A stretch of DNA of 53,426 nt from Zetaproteobacteria bacterium CG_4_9_14_3_um_filter_54_145 (GTDB lineage: Bacteria > Pseudomonadota > Zetaproteobacteria > Mariprofundales > Mariprofundaceae). The number at the start of each line of letters is the position of its first letter. Within the stretch, counting starts at the first letter, position 1. A program made the position numbers and the translations under genes. Below the pieces are notes generated by a model. It searched no databases. It was given only the letters and a program-made list of their open reading frames with translations, and was not told the origin of the DNA. Below are positions 1 to 9,103 of this stretch, piece after piece. Location of the stretch: positions 1 through 53,426 of the forward strand of contig PFXI01000050.1 in assembly GCA_002791575.1 (NCBI GenBank), written 5' to 3'.

Positions 1-87
1 TCATCAATGCCAAGTATCTGTTGGTATAAATGCTTGTCTCTCATTAACCAAATATAGCTGATTCTTAGATTTTACCCACACAACTTC

Positions 88-690
88 GTGAAGCGCCGTA
101 TTTTCTTTGTTGCGCTGTTTTCCATGCTGGCAAAAATGGCCAAAGCCGATGGTAAGGTCACCGCACAGGAGGCCGACCTGATCAACCATCTGGCACGTAC
201 ACAAATAGAGATGGATAGCGAAGACCGGAAAGCCGCAGCTCTGATTTTCAAAAATGCTCTGGATGATGACTTCACCATCTATGACTACGCCAAACAATAT
301 CGCCAGATTGCCGGCAACACCCAGATGTGTGAAATGGTTTACCGCCTGTTATTTGCAGTGGCTTACGCCGACAACGATCTGCATGTCGAGGAGGATGCGA
401 TTCTCAGGGAAATCCCCTCTCACCTTGGACTGGACAGTGCCCAATACCAGATCTTCAAGGAGGAGTTCCATGGTCAACATGCCGATGTCAGCGAGTCCTA
501 CAAGATTCTCGGTTGTGAGCCAGCCAGCAGCGACAGTGAAGTGAAGCGCGCATATCGCAAGCTGTGTATGGATTACCACCCCGACAAAATTGCGGCCAAA
601 GGACTGCCTGAAGGTTTTATGAAATTTGCCGAGCAACAGATGCACCTGATCAATGACGCCTATAAAACTATCATGGATCAACGTAAATAG
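88..690 (+). CDS. DjlA-like co-chaperone: TerB domain plus C-terminal J domain
   Basis: A 200-residue protein with an N-terminal helical TerB/DjlA-like region (about residues 10-125, with the phrase KADGKVT) and a C-terminal J domain (about 135-200) carrying the HPD motif that stimulates DnaK ATPase. Classical DjlA has an N-terminal membrane segment of about 30 residues; here an in-frame stop at 55-57 lies just upstream, so the product looks soluble. The start is GTG at 88 with no clear Shine-Dalgarno, and no in-frame ATG lies upstream after the stop. Only 87 bases precede the gene in the window, so a membrane-anchor portion lost by frameshift further upstream cannot be excluded. The general J-protein role is secure; the DnaK client is unknown. 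Confidence 0.8.
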   Translation: MKRRIFFVALFSMLAKMAKADGKVTAQEADLINHLARTQIEMDSEDRKAAALIFKNALDDDFTIYDYAKQYRQIAGNTQMCEMVYRLLFAVAYADNDLHVEEDAILREIPSHLGLDSAQYQIFKEEFHGQHADVSESYKILGCEPASSDSEVKRAYRKLCMDYHPDKIAAKGLPEGFMKFAEQQMHLINDAYKTIMDQRK

Positions 691-984
691 GCTTTACACA
701 CTTGGAATAACGGCCGGCCATCGTGTTCTATCCACCGTGAACCACTGCTTTTCGCCGGCCCCGGCAAGTTAGCCTCTTTACCCGCTGTGTGGCTTCATGC
801 TTGACACATAAAGTCATGAAATTTAAAGGGTAATTATAATCACTAAATTATAGGCATGTCATGTGCATGTCACGGCAATGTAATCATACAGCGCATATAC
901 GCCATTTCATCCACCGACTTATCCACAGCCTCTGTGGACAGTGCTGAGATACCCTTTGTTTTCAGCATGCTAGCCTGCTCAGGC
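691..984. other. Intergenic region without a recognised feature
   Basis: This stretch lies between the DjlA-like gene and the end of the convergent nitrilase gene. It holds AT-rich tracts around 820-850 and a TTGACA at 801-806, but no -10 at proper spacing. I see no convincing terminator, RNA or small gene. Confidence 0.5.
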
Positions 985-1800
985 CTACATTTTCCTATGC
1001 TTCAGGCTGGGCAGGATGTTACGAATGTGTGTAATGCGGGCGGATGTCAAATCAGCCATGATCACGCCCGTGCCCTCTTCCTGCAGCGCTATCACCTCGC
1101 CCCACGGATCAATGATCATGGAATGCCCCCACGTCCTGCGTCCATCTGCATGTCCTCCCCACTGGGCTGAAGCCAGCACATAACACTGGTTTTCGATCGC
1201 GCGGGCACACAACAATGTCTGCCAGTGCGCTCGCCCTGTCTGCTCGGTAAATGCAGCAACTACACACAGGATATCGCATCCCACATCGGCATAGTGGCGG
1301 TAGAGCTCAGGGAAGCGGATATCGTAACAAATCGATAAACCGACATGAAAAGCACCCAGTTCAACAGCACATGGATACTCGCCTGCCACAACAGTTGCCG
1401 ACTCGCAGTAGGATTCACCACCGTCCAGGTCCACATCAAACAGGTGTATCTTGTCATAGATAGCACACATCCGCCCGTCGGCAGTAAAAACAGGGCAGGC
1501 ATTACGCAATTTGCCTTGCCCCCCCTGCAGTAGCGTGCTGCCGCCGACAATCGCCATACGGTGCGTGATCGCCTGCGCCGAAAGAAAGGCCAAGACTGTG
1601 GATTGCTCCTGCGGCTCGGCCAGCATCTGCTTATCGCTTGGGCTTGCGCCCATCAGGGAAAAGTTCTCGGGCAGAACAGCCAGCTCGGCACCGGCTGATG
1701 CCGCCTGCTGCAGCAGGAGCGATGCCTGTTCCAGATTCGCCTCCCTTTCGGCGACGGAGTTCATCTGTATGCATGCAACACGCATGCCGGCACTAGACAT
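985..1800 (-). CDS. Carbon-nitrogen hydrolase (nitrilase superfamily, Nit2/omega-amidase-like)
   Basis: An approximately 270-residue cytosolic amidase of the nitrilase superfamily. All three catalytic residues are visible in their usual contexts: Glu in LPENFSLMG, Lys in DKIHLFDVD and Cys in CYDIRFPELYR. This pattern is typical of the Nit1/Nit2 branch, which deaminates omega-amides or repairs deaminated glutathione; the exact substrate cannot be read from sequence. The chosen ATG at 1800 overlaps the 3' end of the upstream DUF4438 gene by 8 bases, suggesting translational coupling. ATG at 1785 (protein beginning MRVACIQMN) is an equally good family start. A longer frame exists upstream but would run deep into DUF4438, so I rejected it. 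Confidence 0.88.
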   Translation of the reverse strand: MSSAGMRVACIQMNSVAEREANLEQASLLLQQAASAGAELAVLPENFSLMGASPSDKQMLAEPQEQSTVLAFLSAQAITHRMAIVGGSTLLQGGQGKLRNACPVFTADGRMCAIYDKIHLFDVDLDGGESYCESATVVAGEYPCAVELGAFHVGLSICYDIRFPELYRHYADVGCDILCVVAAFTEQTGRAHWQTLLCARAIENQCYVLASAQWGGHADGRRTWGHSMIIDPWGEVIALQEEGTGVIMADLTSARITHIRNILPSLKHRKM

Positions 1801-2674
1801 AACGACCAATGCGCTTGATGGCACCGAGATTGGCATCATCACTGAGTACCGGAACCAGTTTATCATCGCAGGCGCTGATCAGCGTCATCATGCCCGGACC
1901 GTGGCCTGCCAGTGGCGAATCGGAATGAATCACCACACCGATGGTGATTGAGCCCTTGCGATACGTACGTCCATAACGGTTATCGTGATCCAGTACCGCC
2001 ACAAAATCACCAAAGCGCAACCGGCTCATACCGTGTTCGCTGACGGTCTCCTCGTCATGGCAGAGGATGTCATAATCTCCCGTTGTCACCGACAGTGCAC
2101 CGATGCCCGAACCCATGGCGTGACCGGGAACAATGACATGTACCGGCACATCGATGCGCCCGTCCGCCCTCTCCTTCAGCCCCCATACATCCAGCAGGTC
2201 GGGATCCAGGTTGTATATATATACACCCGGATGATCGATCAGGCGCAAGCCCTGCCCGTGACCGCGAATGAGAAACTTGTCCTCACACGTAAGCTTGTCG
2301 AGCGTGCTATCCGGAAAATCAATCATCAGATGATCCACACCGCCGTGATGCCCAAGCACAGTACCCATCTCGCCTTTCGCCTCACCTGAAACGACACGCG
2401 CCTGATTGCCACAGCAGGCCATGAACTGATAACCGGCCTCCACCTTGCGATTCTTATGACTCAATGTGGTCGATACGCCCGGCTCAATATGCTCACCGGC
2501 CCAGCCGAATACCGAGTCTCCGATTTTCACGTTATAGGTAATGCCGCCGGTAGACGGCCAGGCAAAGATTTCGCCGGCGGCCCCCACTTCAAACGGTGCC
2601 CATTGATGAGCAGGCGCAACACTCCCCTGCACTGCCGTCATAATCAGTTGTTCGCGATTGGTCTTTAAACTCAT
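1793..2674 (-). CDS. DUF4438 domain protein
   Basis: A 293-residue protein that I recognise as the DUF4438 family: an acidic, glycine-rich soluble protein with phrases such as GWAGEHIEPGVS, IRGHGQGL and a C-terminal SDSPLAGHGPGMMTLIS. The family has no established activity. The start at 2674 is preceded by AGGTG with a spacing of about six bases; a longer frame to 2743 lacks such a site. It shares an operon with the downstream nitrilase-family hydrolase, with overlapping ends, so the two may act on the same amide-type metabolite. That pairing is an inference from position only. There is no signal peptide or membrane segment. Confidence 0.8.
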   Translation of the reverse strand: MSLKTNREQLIMTAVQGSVAPAHQWAPFEVGAAGEIFAWPSTGGITYNVKIGDSVFGWAGEHIEPGVSTTLSHKNRKVEAGYQFMACCGNQARVVSGEAKGEMGTVLGHHGGVDHLMIDFPDSTLDKLTCEDKFLIRGHGQGLRLIDHPGVYIYNLDPDLLDVWGLKERADGRIDVPVHVIVPGHAMGSGIGALSVTTGDYDILCHDEETVSEHGMSRLRFGDFVAVLDHDNRYGRTYRKGSITIGVVIHSDSPLAGHGPGMMTLISACDDKLVPVLSDDANLGAIKRIGRYV

Positions 2675-2925
2675 TTTATCACCTGTCTCTGCTGTAGAAG
2701 TCCTCTGTACACCGGTGCGTTGATCAACACTGGAACGTGACATTATATGTTGATTCTAAAAAAAACAGAAGCAGAGAACAGTCGAACACAGCCTGCGCCT
2801 GCCAACCTATCTCTACTTCTGGAATCTCAATCATTTAACTGTGGCTTACTCCCCTCTATTGGCACTATATTTGCTGTTCATTTTTATTCGATGAAGGTTT
2901 GGGGTTAATGGCGAGGGGTCAAAAT

Positions 2926-5574
2926 ATGGACAAGCGCACAAACAAGGCCGCAACTGATATTGATCTTGATACAACAATACCCTCCTATTATGTAGGCATT
3001 GGGGCATCCGCAGGTGGTCTGGAAGCGATCGAAGAGTTTTTCAAGCATGCGCCTACCGATACAGGCATGGGCTTTATTGTTGTTCAACATCTATCCCCGA
3101 CCCATAAGAGCTTGATGGTTGAACTGCTTTCCCGCAATACCGATATGCCGGTACTGCGTGCCGAAGATGGCATGAAGGTGAAGCCTAACTCCGTCTATCT
3201 GGTTCCACCCAATCATAATCTGAAGATTTTCCATGGCGCCCTGCTACTGGATCAGCAGGATCACGACCGCGGTTTAAACCTGCCCATTGATATCTTCTTC
3301 AAATCGCTGGCGGAAGACCAGGAGGACAAAGCCATTGCCATTGTCCTGTCGGGTACAGGCAGCGATGGTGCACGCGGTATTCGTACCATCAAAGAGAAAA
3401 TGGGCATGGTCATGGCTCAGGATGCAGACTCGGCCAAATTTGACGGTATGCCAAAAAGCGCCATTGCTACCGGCATGTGTGATTTCATTATGGCAGCTGT
3501 CGATATGCCTATGCAGTTAATGACCTTCGCCAAACACCCCTACGCCAGCCGATCCGAGCTCTCCGGCACCATTAAATCCGACGAAGACGGTTTAACCCGC
3601 ATCTTTTACCAGCTACGCGACAAAACCGGGGTAGATTTTACATTTTATAAGCCCAGTACCCTGCTGCGCCGCATTGAGCGCAGGCTGCTGGTCAATCAGT
3701 TACATTCGCTCGATGATTATGTTCATTTTATGGAGTCCAATTCAGCCGAAGTGATGACCCTGCATCGGGAGCTGCTGATCGGTGTAACCAACTTCTTTCG
3801 CGACCGCAGGGCTTTTGACCTTCTAGAAGAGACGTATCTTCCCGAACTGATTCGTCAACGCCGCGGCAGAGAGTTCCGTATCTGGGTGGCCGGTTGCTCT
3901 ACCGGCGAAGAGGCCTATTCGCTGGCAATCCTCTGTCGCGAACTGATTGAAAAGATGGGTATAGCGGTAGATGTGAAAATATTTGCCACCGATGTAGATA
4001 GAAATGCCGTTATAAAAGCGGGTAATGGTGTATTTTCAGACTCTATTGCAGCCGATATACCATCGAATCTGCTGGCAAAATATTTTTCCCATCAGGACGA
4101 CTCTTATCACATTACCCGCAACATTCGTGAAATGGTTGTCTTTGCTCAGCAGAATCTGATCAAGGATCCGCCGTTCACCAATATGGACCTGATCACCTGC
4201 CGCAACTTGCTGATCTACCTGCAGCCTGTTCTTCAGCGCAAGGTCATGGAGTTGTTTAACTTCTCCCTGAGACATGAAGGCATACTGTTTCTCGGCGCCA
4301 GCGAGACAATCGGGGATATGAGCAACTACTTTGAACCGCTACACAACAAGTGGAAACTCTATCGCTCTCGCGGCAAAAAGAATGTAGGCGCAGTCATTAC
4401 CGATCCGGTAGCCATGATGCAACGGCACGAAGCCCTTCATGAACATGCAAATTTTCCGCCCAGCATTCGCCACCATCATGTGCAGGATCACGAACGCATG
4501 CTGGAACGCCTGGTACAGTCAATCGCCGGCGACTATCTGCCGCTGGCACTGGTTGTGAATGAACAGCTTGAGCTGCAATATATTGCAGGTGATACCGATG
4601 GATTCTTCAAGCTGCCATCCGGCAAGGTACAGAACAATATTGCCACGATGGCCATCAAAGAGCTGGCGATTCCGATTTCAACAGGTATCCAGAAGGCATT
4701 CAGTAAAGAACAGGATGTGATCTACTCCAATATCAGCATCAGGCACCGGGATACCACAGTACTGTATGATATGAAGGTGAAGCTGCTACCGAAGAAACAG
4801 GGCCAGCTACCGCTTGCCGGCGTATTTCTCATCGAGAACCGCGTACTTCCCAGAATTGAAATTGGTGGGGATGCAGCTCAAACATATGACGTCAGCAAAG
4901 AAGCCCAGCAGCGCATTGTGGATCTGGAGCAGTCCCTCCAGTTTCATAAAGAGAACCTGCAGGCCACAGTGGAGGAGCTGGAAACCTCCAACGAGGAGTT
5001 ACAGGCGACCAACGAAGAGTTGATGGCCAGTAATGAAGAGCTGCAAAGTACAAATGAAGAGCTGCAATCGGTGAACGAGGAGCTTTATACGGTCAATGCC
5101 GAATACCAGAATAAAATCATTGAACTGACCGAATCAAATAACGATCTGGAGAACCTCAATGCCAGCACCCAGATTGCGACCATCTTTCTTGATGAAAACC
5201 TGAATATCAGAAAGTTCACACCGATGTTTTCACGCATCTACAAAATTATCAGCTCAGATGTGGGCAGACCGTTCAGCCACCTTTCGCACCTCCTGCTGGA
5301 TGTGAATCCCCTGAAGCTGATTGAACAGGTACTGAATAAAAACAATCATATTGAACAGGAAGTCGTCACAGATCAGGGCGACTGTTTCCTGATGCGCATA
5401 CAACCCTACCACATTGCTGCAGGCATCTTTTCAGGGGTCGTGCTCACATTTATTGATATTAATGCCTACCATGCAGAACACCGACTGTTGCAGTCTGTAC
5501 TCGATACCATGCTGGGGATGCCATTATCATCATTGATGAAGAGGGCAACATCCATCAATGTAACCCTGCAGTAA
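2926..5574 (+). CDS. CheB-CheR fusion chemotaxis-type methylesterase/methyltransferase, frameshifted near its 3' end
   Basis: Domains in order: CheB methylesterase (about 20-200) with catalytic Ser28 in GIGASAGG, His55 in VVQHLSPTH and Asp147 in GTGSDGARG; CheR methyltransferase (about 215-480) with the SAM motif [14 protein letters not shown]; a Glu/Asn-rich coiled coil (about 660-740) of repeated [10 protein letters not shown]-type heptads; then PAS domains. ATG at 2926 follows AGGGG with 7-base spacing; the longer frame starts at a TTG at 2899. The frame ends prematurely at 5574. The second PAS domain continues in frame 3 from 5517 and finally in the original frame to a TGA at 5842-5844 that overlaps the next gene. 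Such fusions feed sensory adaptation or PAS-kinase signalling. No receptor genes lie nearby. Confidence 0.9.
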   Translation: MDKRTNKAATDIDLDTTIPSYYVGIGASAGGLEAIEEFFKHAPTDTGMGFIVVQHLSPTHKSLMVELLSRNTDMPVLRAEDGMKVKPNSVYLVPPNHNLKIFHGALLLDQQDHDRGLNLPIDIFFKSLAEDQEDKAIAIVLSGTGSDGARGIRTIKEKMGMVMAQDADSAKFDGMPKSAIATGMCDFIMAAVDMPMQLMTFAKHPYASRSELSGTIKSDEDGLTRIFYQLRDKTGVDFTFYKPSTLLRRIERRLLVNQLHSLDDYVHFMESNSAEVMTLHRELLIGVTNFFRDRRAFDLLEETYLPELIRQRRGREFRIWVAGCSTGEEAYSLAILCRELIEKMGIAVDVKIFATDVDRNAVIKAGNGVFSDSIAADIPSNLLAKYFSHQDDSYHITRNIREMVVFAQQNLIKDPPFTNMDLITCRNLLIYLQPVLQRKVMELFNFSLRHEGILFLGASETIGDMSNYFEPLHNKWKLYRSRGKKNVGAVITDPVAMMQRHEALHEHANFPPSIRHHHVQDHERMLERLVQSIAGDYLPLALVVNEQLELQYIAGDTDGFFKLPSGKVQNNIATMAIKELAIPISTGIQKAFSKEQDVIYSNISIRHRDTTVLYDMKVKLLPKKQGQLPLAGVFLIENRVLPRIEIGGDAAQTYDVSKEAQQRIVDLEQSLQFHKENLQATVEELETSNEELQATNEELMASNEELQSTNEELQSVNEELYTVNAEYQNKIIELTESNNDLENLNASTQIATIFLDENLNIRKFTPMFSRIYKIISSDVGRPFSHLSHLLLDVNPLKLIEQVLNKNNHIEQEVVTDQGDCFLMRIQPYHIAAGIFSGVVLTFIDINAYHAEHRLLQSVLDTMLGMPLSSLMKRATSINVTLQ

Positions 5575-5844
5575 ACACGATCTTCGGTTACACAAAAAGT
5601 GAAGTAGCAGGCAAGAATATTGAGCTGCTTATCCCCGCCGGACCCGATCGCACTCACCATAGCGGATATATCAAACATTACCTGCAGACAGGTGATGCAA
5701 AGATCATCGGCATCGGGCGCAAGGTAAAAGCATTGTGCAAGGACGGGACAATCCATAGATGTACACCTCTCGATCAGCGAAGTAAAAGAGGGCGAGCGGC
5801 GATTCTTCACTGCCGCCATGCGTCATCTGGTGGGTGGAGAATGA
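5517..5844 (+). pseudogene. Displaced C-terminal PAS segment of the CheB-CheR fusion
   Basis: Read in frame 3 from 5517, the DNA encodes a well-formed PAS core ([30 protein letters not shown]). After about 5754 the original frame resumes with DVHLSISEVKEGERRFF and ends HLVGGE at TGA 5842-5844. Two single-base changes explain this: one base missing in the GGGG run at 5514-5517 and one extra C at 5753-5754. They compensate, so the intact ancestor would be about 972 residues. The restored stop overlaps the next ATG as ATGA, which supports this as the true gene end. The cause could be sequencing error or recent mutation. Confidence 0.8.
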
Positions 5845-7940
5845 GCCCTACGGAAAATATACGCAAAGCCGGCTTACAGTTTGCTGAGCTCGAGAGAAAG
5901 GCCAAGAACCTGATCAATAGCCGTCAGGGCCCGGAGGCGGATCATAAAAGCCTGGACGGTGCGAGAGACCTGATTGAGCAACTGCAGATCTATCAGGCGG
6001 AGCTGGAGATCCAAAATGAAGAGTTGCGCGATGCGCAGCAAGCGTTGCTGACATCCCGCAACAGACTCTCCTACCTCTACCATCAGGCCCCGGTTGGTTA
6101 CATCTCGGTGGACAAGAACGGATTCATCCGTGAAGTGAATCAGCGCCTGCTTAACATGTTGGGCATGACCATGGATGCGTGCCTGAATAAACCATTGGTA
6201 AATTTTATTCTCGATAGTGACCGAGCTATCTTTTTAGGGCGTTTTCGGGCATTTTTTGATATGCCAAAAGGCAAACACATGGAGATTTGCCTGCAAAAAA
6301 GCGACAAATCGGCACTCTATGCACTGCTGGAAGGTCGACTGGCCGAGGATATGCCTGACTCAACAGCCAACGATAAAGAGTTCATGCTACTCACGATTAG
6401 CGATATAACTGCCCGCAGGGATGCCGAGGCCAATCTGCGGCTAGCAGACAAAATCATCCATACTGCGCAGGAAGCGATTTTAGTTACCGATGCACAGGGT
6501 ACGATTCTGAATGTAAACCCGTGCTTTGAGAAAACCACCGGTTATACTAAAGATGAAATTATCGGAAAAAATCCGCGGATACTTCAATCCGGACGTCAGA
6601 ACAGCTTGTTTTATAATGTCATGTGGAAGCAGGTGCTCAACACCGGCTGTTGGCAGGGCATAGTCTGGAATAGACGCAGGAATGGTGAAGAGTATGCAGA
6701 AAAGCTGACGATCAATGCAATTTATGGTGATCGCAAGGAAGTAACCCACTATGTGGGTGTATTTACCGATATCACCGATCAACTCGAGCTGGAAGAGAAA
6801 CTGCGCCAATCGCAGAAAATGGAAGCAATCGGCACGCTGGTAGGTGGCATTGCCCATGACTTCAATAACATGCTGGCCGGTATTGTTGGCAACCTCTATC
6901 TGGCAAAGAAAAAGTCGGATAAGCAGGCCGAACTCATTCCCCATCTGGAAGTTATCGGCACCTTAAGTGACAAAGCTGCTGAAATGATTGCACAAATGCT
7001 TACATTCGCGCGCAAAGGCATCGTTCAAATGAAGCCGCTCGCCCTGAATCACTGTATTAATGAGATTCTGACCGGCGCTGGCTGGGTAAGCATCCCTGAG
7101 AACATCCGACTGAATATCAATCTTTGCGAGGAAGATCTGGTCATTAAAGCGGATCAAACGCAGATACAGCAGCTGGTGATCAATCTGTTAAGCAACGCCC
7201 GCGATGCACTGGCAGGTCAAAGCCAGCCGGCCATAGAGACACATCTGACCAGATACTGCCCTGACAAATTCTTCCTGTTAGAGCACGATCTTGCCAATGG
7301 TGTGGAATTTGCCCATTTAACAATATCGGATAATGGCTGCGGCATCGATAGCGAACAATATGCACGCATTTTCGAACCGTTCTACACAACAAAAGAGGCG
7401 GGCAAAGGCACCGGTCTGGGTCTGGCCATGGTGTACGGGGCCGTGCAAACCCATGGCGGCGTTATTCAGGTAGAAAGCATTCAGGGAGGAGGAACCAGCT
7501 TCCATCTGTACCTACCTTTAATTGATATGGTTCTGAATGATAACAGGGATGCTCCTCTTCAGATGGCTGCGGGCAAGGGTGAAATCATTCTTGTGGCAGA
7601 TGACGATGCTGTTGTGCTTGATGTAACAACTGAAATTTTAGCCAACCACGGTTATCGCATTCTACAGGCTGATGACGGCCGCAATGCATGGAATCTGTTT
7701 GAATCCCATTTTGCCGAAATTGATCTTGTCATACTGGATATCATTATGCCAAACATGAATGGCGATGAGGTCGCTGAAAAGGTTCGTCAACTGCGCCCCG
7801 ACATCCCGATCATCTTTGCTACAGGCTATGACAGACAGCACGTGTTGTCGGGCGATAACGAACTGGAAAACAGCACGGTTCTCAACAAGCCCTTCCAGTA
7901 CGATCATCTGAGTCATCTGATGAGAACACTGCTGGATTAG
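5841..7940 (+). CDS. Cytoplasmic hybrid histidine kinase (PAS-PAS-HisKA-HATPase-REC)
   Basis: A 699-residue soluble kinase: N-terminal coiled coil (about 40-75, [15 protein letters not shown]), PAS (about 75-195), PAS with PAC (about 205-320), HisKA with phospho-acceptor His339 in [11 protein letters not shown], a HATPase domain with DNGCGI and GTGLGL boxes, and a C-terminal receiver with acidic DDD and phospho-acceptor Asp in LVILDIIMP. The start ATG at 5841 overlaps the restored stop of the CheB-CheR fusion (ATGA) and follows GGTGGAG; a longer frame from 5733 only reads back into the displaced PAS segment. The pair probably forms one signalling pathway. The stop overlaps the convergent aat stop. 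A close paralogue lies at 9104-11113. Confidence 0.92.
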   Translation: MSPTENIRKAGLQFAELERKAKNLINSRQGPEADHKSLDGARDLIEQLQIYQAELEIQNEELRDAQQALLTSRNRLSYLYHQAPVGYISVDKNGFIREVNQRLLNMLGMTMDACLNKPLVNFILDSDRAIFLGRFRAFFDMPKGKHMEICLQKSDKSALYALLEGRLAEDMPDSTANDKEFMLLTISDITARRDAEANLRLADKIIHTAQEAILVTDAQGTILNVNPCFEKTTGYTKDEIIGKNPRILQSGRQNSLFYNVMWKQVLNTGCWQGIVWNRRRNGEEYAEKLTINAIYGDRKEVTHYVGVFTDITDQLELEEKLRQSQKMEAIGTLVGGIAHDFNNMLAGIVGNLYLAKKKSDKQAELIPHLEVIGTLSDKAAEMIAQMLTFARKGIVQMKPLALNHCINEILTGAGWVSIPENIRLNINLCEEDLVIKADQTQIQQLVINLLSNARDALAGQSQPAIETHLTRYCPDKFFLLEHDLANGVEFAHLTISDNGCGIDSEQYARIFEPFYTTKEAGKGTGLGLAMVYGAVQTHGGVIQVESIQGGGTSFHLYLPLIDMVLNDNRDAPLQMAAGKGEIILVADDDAVVLDVTTEILANHGYRILQADDGRNAWNLFESHFAEIDLVILDIIMPNMNGDEVAEKVRQLRPDIPIIFATGYDRQHVLSGDNELENSTVLNKPFQYDHLSHLMRTLLD

Positions 7941-8551
7941 GATATCAGCACGAGAAACAGCTCTCTGGAGATCTCCCGCGCACCAAGGCTGGCCAGGTGA
8001 TCGGTATGAAACTGGCTATCGATCACCTTCCATTTTTCGCGATGTGCATGCTCAACCAGATGCGCCAGCGCCATTTTTGAGCCGTCACGCTTGCAGCTGA
8101 ACATTGATTCGGCAAAAAACACCTGTTTGTGCAGCACGCCGTACAGACCACCAATCAGTATCCCTTCGTCCCAGACCTCAAACGAGTGGGCTATGCCCAG
8201 CTCATGCAAAGAACTGTAAGCCGTCATCATCTCCGGCAGGATCCATGTGCCATGCTCCCCCGCTCTGGGAATATGGGCACACAGCTCAATCACCGCGGCA
8301 AATGCCTCGTTACAACTGCAACGATATCGGGGCTGTTTGAGTCGGCGCAATAGTCGCCGGGAGCAGTGAAATTCATCGGGAAAGAGCACCATGCGCGGAT
8401 CCGGTGCCCACCACAGTATCGGCTGCCCCTCACCATACCAAGGAAAGATACCCTGCTCGTATGCCGCCAGCAGCGTGTGCGGCTCAAGATCACCACCGAT
8501 GGCTAGCAGACCATCCTCATTCGCCTGTGACGGGGGCGGGAATGTAATCAT
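7937..8551 (-). CDS. aat: Leucyl/phenylalanyl-tRNA--protein transferase
   Basis: Aat transfers Leu or Phe from charged tRNA to N-terminal Arg or Lys of proteins, creating N-degrons for ClpS/ClpAP. The 204-residue protein has family hallmarks: GGDLEP near the N terminus, YEQGIFPWY, WWAPDPRMVL, GTWILPEMM and SMFSCKRDGSKMAL. Length is typical or slightly short. ATG at 8551 overlaps the stop of the upstream lipoprotein gene as ATGA, so translation is probably coupled. Its TAA overlaps the TAG of the convergent hybrid kinase by two bases, leaving no room for a terminator between them. Confidence 0.95.
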   Translation of the reverse strand: MITFPPPSQANEDGLLAIGGDLEPHTLLAAYEQGIFPWYGEGQPILWWAPDPRMVLFPDEFHCSRRLLRRLKQPRYRCSCNEAFAAVIELCAHIPRAGEHGTWILPEMMTAYSSLHELGIAHSFEVWDEGILIGGLYGVLHKQVFFAESMFSCKRDGSKMALAHLVEHAHREKWKVIDSQFHTDHLASLGAREISRELFLVLIS

Positions 8552-9063
8552 CGGTGGATTGTCGCTTTTTTCAAGTTGAGGACCAGCTTGCGATTGATCA
8601 CATTGATCAGCATCTGCACACGCCTGGCTTTGCTCGCTGTAGCCATGGAGCCTCCGGCACCGTTTTCCGAGCTCAATTTCCAGCGCTGCTGCAATACGCC
8701 TGCCCGGCTCAATGTGACGCTGACCGCAAGGTAGTCAGGTTCAGCAACCGGAAAGAGCAACAGTGTGACCAATCCGGACCGCAGATAGAACTGCTCGAAG
8801 CAGATATCCAGATCGGTAGCCGCAGCAGCATTGAGTAAACCAGAGCGCTCAAGTGTGCGTGGCAGTGAACTGCGTAAACGCTTGCTTGCATAAGCAACCA
8901 GTTCAGGCTCCATCTCGTGCTCACCCGGATCACATTCGCCGCCAACATTATGCAGGTGAACAGGCTGATCCTGCCGATTCTTCTCTGGCACAGGTGGCTT
9001 TGCAGTGCACGCTGTCAGCCATAGCGTGCTTACGCAGGCCCACACCACTGCTCTGCTGATCAT
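8548..9063 (-). CDS. Putative lipoprotein of unknown function
   Basis: The chosen start at 9063 gives a 171-residue protein beginning MISRAVVWACVSTLWLTAC, a signal peptide ending in a lipobox (LTAC), followed by a Pro/Lys-rich linker. The mature part has a region with SVTLSRAGVLQQRWKLSSE that looks like a small beta-rich domain. I do not recognise the family; some periplasmic lipoproteins that bind other envelope proteins look like this. The longer frame to 9231 only reads back through the upstream kinase gene and has no signal peptide. It lies 40 bases downstream of the hybrid kinase and overlaps aat by four bases, so all three may share a transcript. Confidence 0.7.
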   Translation of the reverse strand: MISRAVVWACVSTLWLTACTAKPPVPEKNRQDQPVHLHNVGGECDPGEHEMEPELVAYASKRLRSSLPRTLERSGLLNAAAATDLDICFEQFYLRSGLVTLLLFPVAEPDYLAVSVTLSRAGVLQQRWKLSSENGAGGSMATASKARRVQMLINVINRKLVLNLKKATIHR

Positions 9064-9103
9064 GCCCCAACACTCACTTGGTGAGGTGAAACCCGGCCAA
9101 CCA

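Noticed and set aside
801-840. TTGACA and TATAAT as a promoter
   Set aside because: They are 28 bases apart, too far for sigma70, and no gene follows in the proper direction.
5733-5840. N-terminal extension of the hybrid kinase starting at 5733
   Set aside because: The segment is the displaced end of the preceding PAS domain read out of frame; the kinase start at 5841 has an ATGA overlap and a Shine-Dalgarno.
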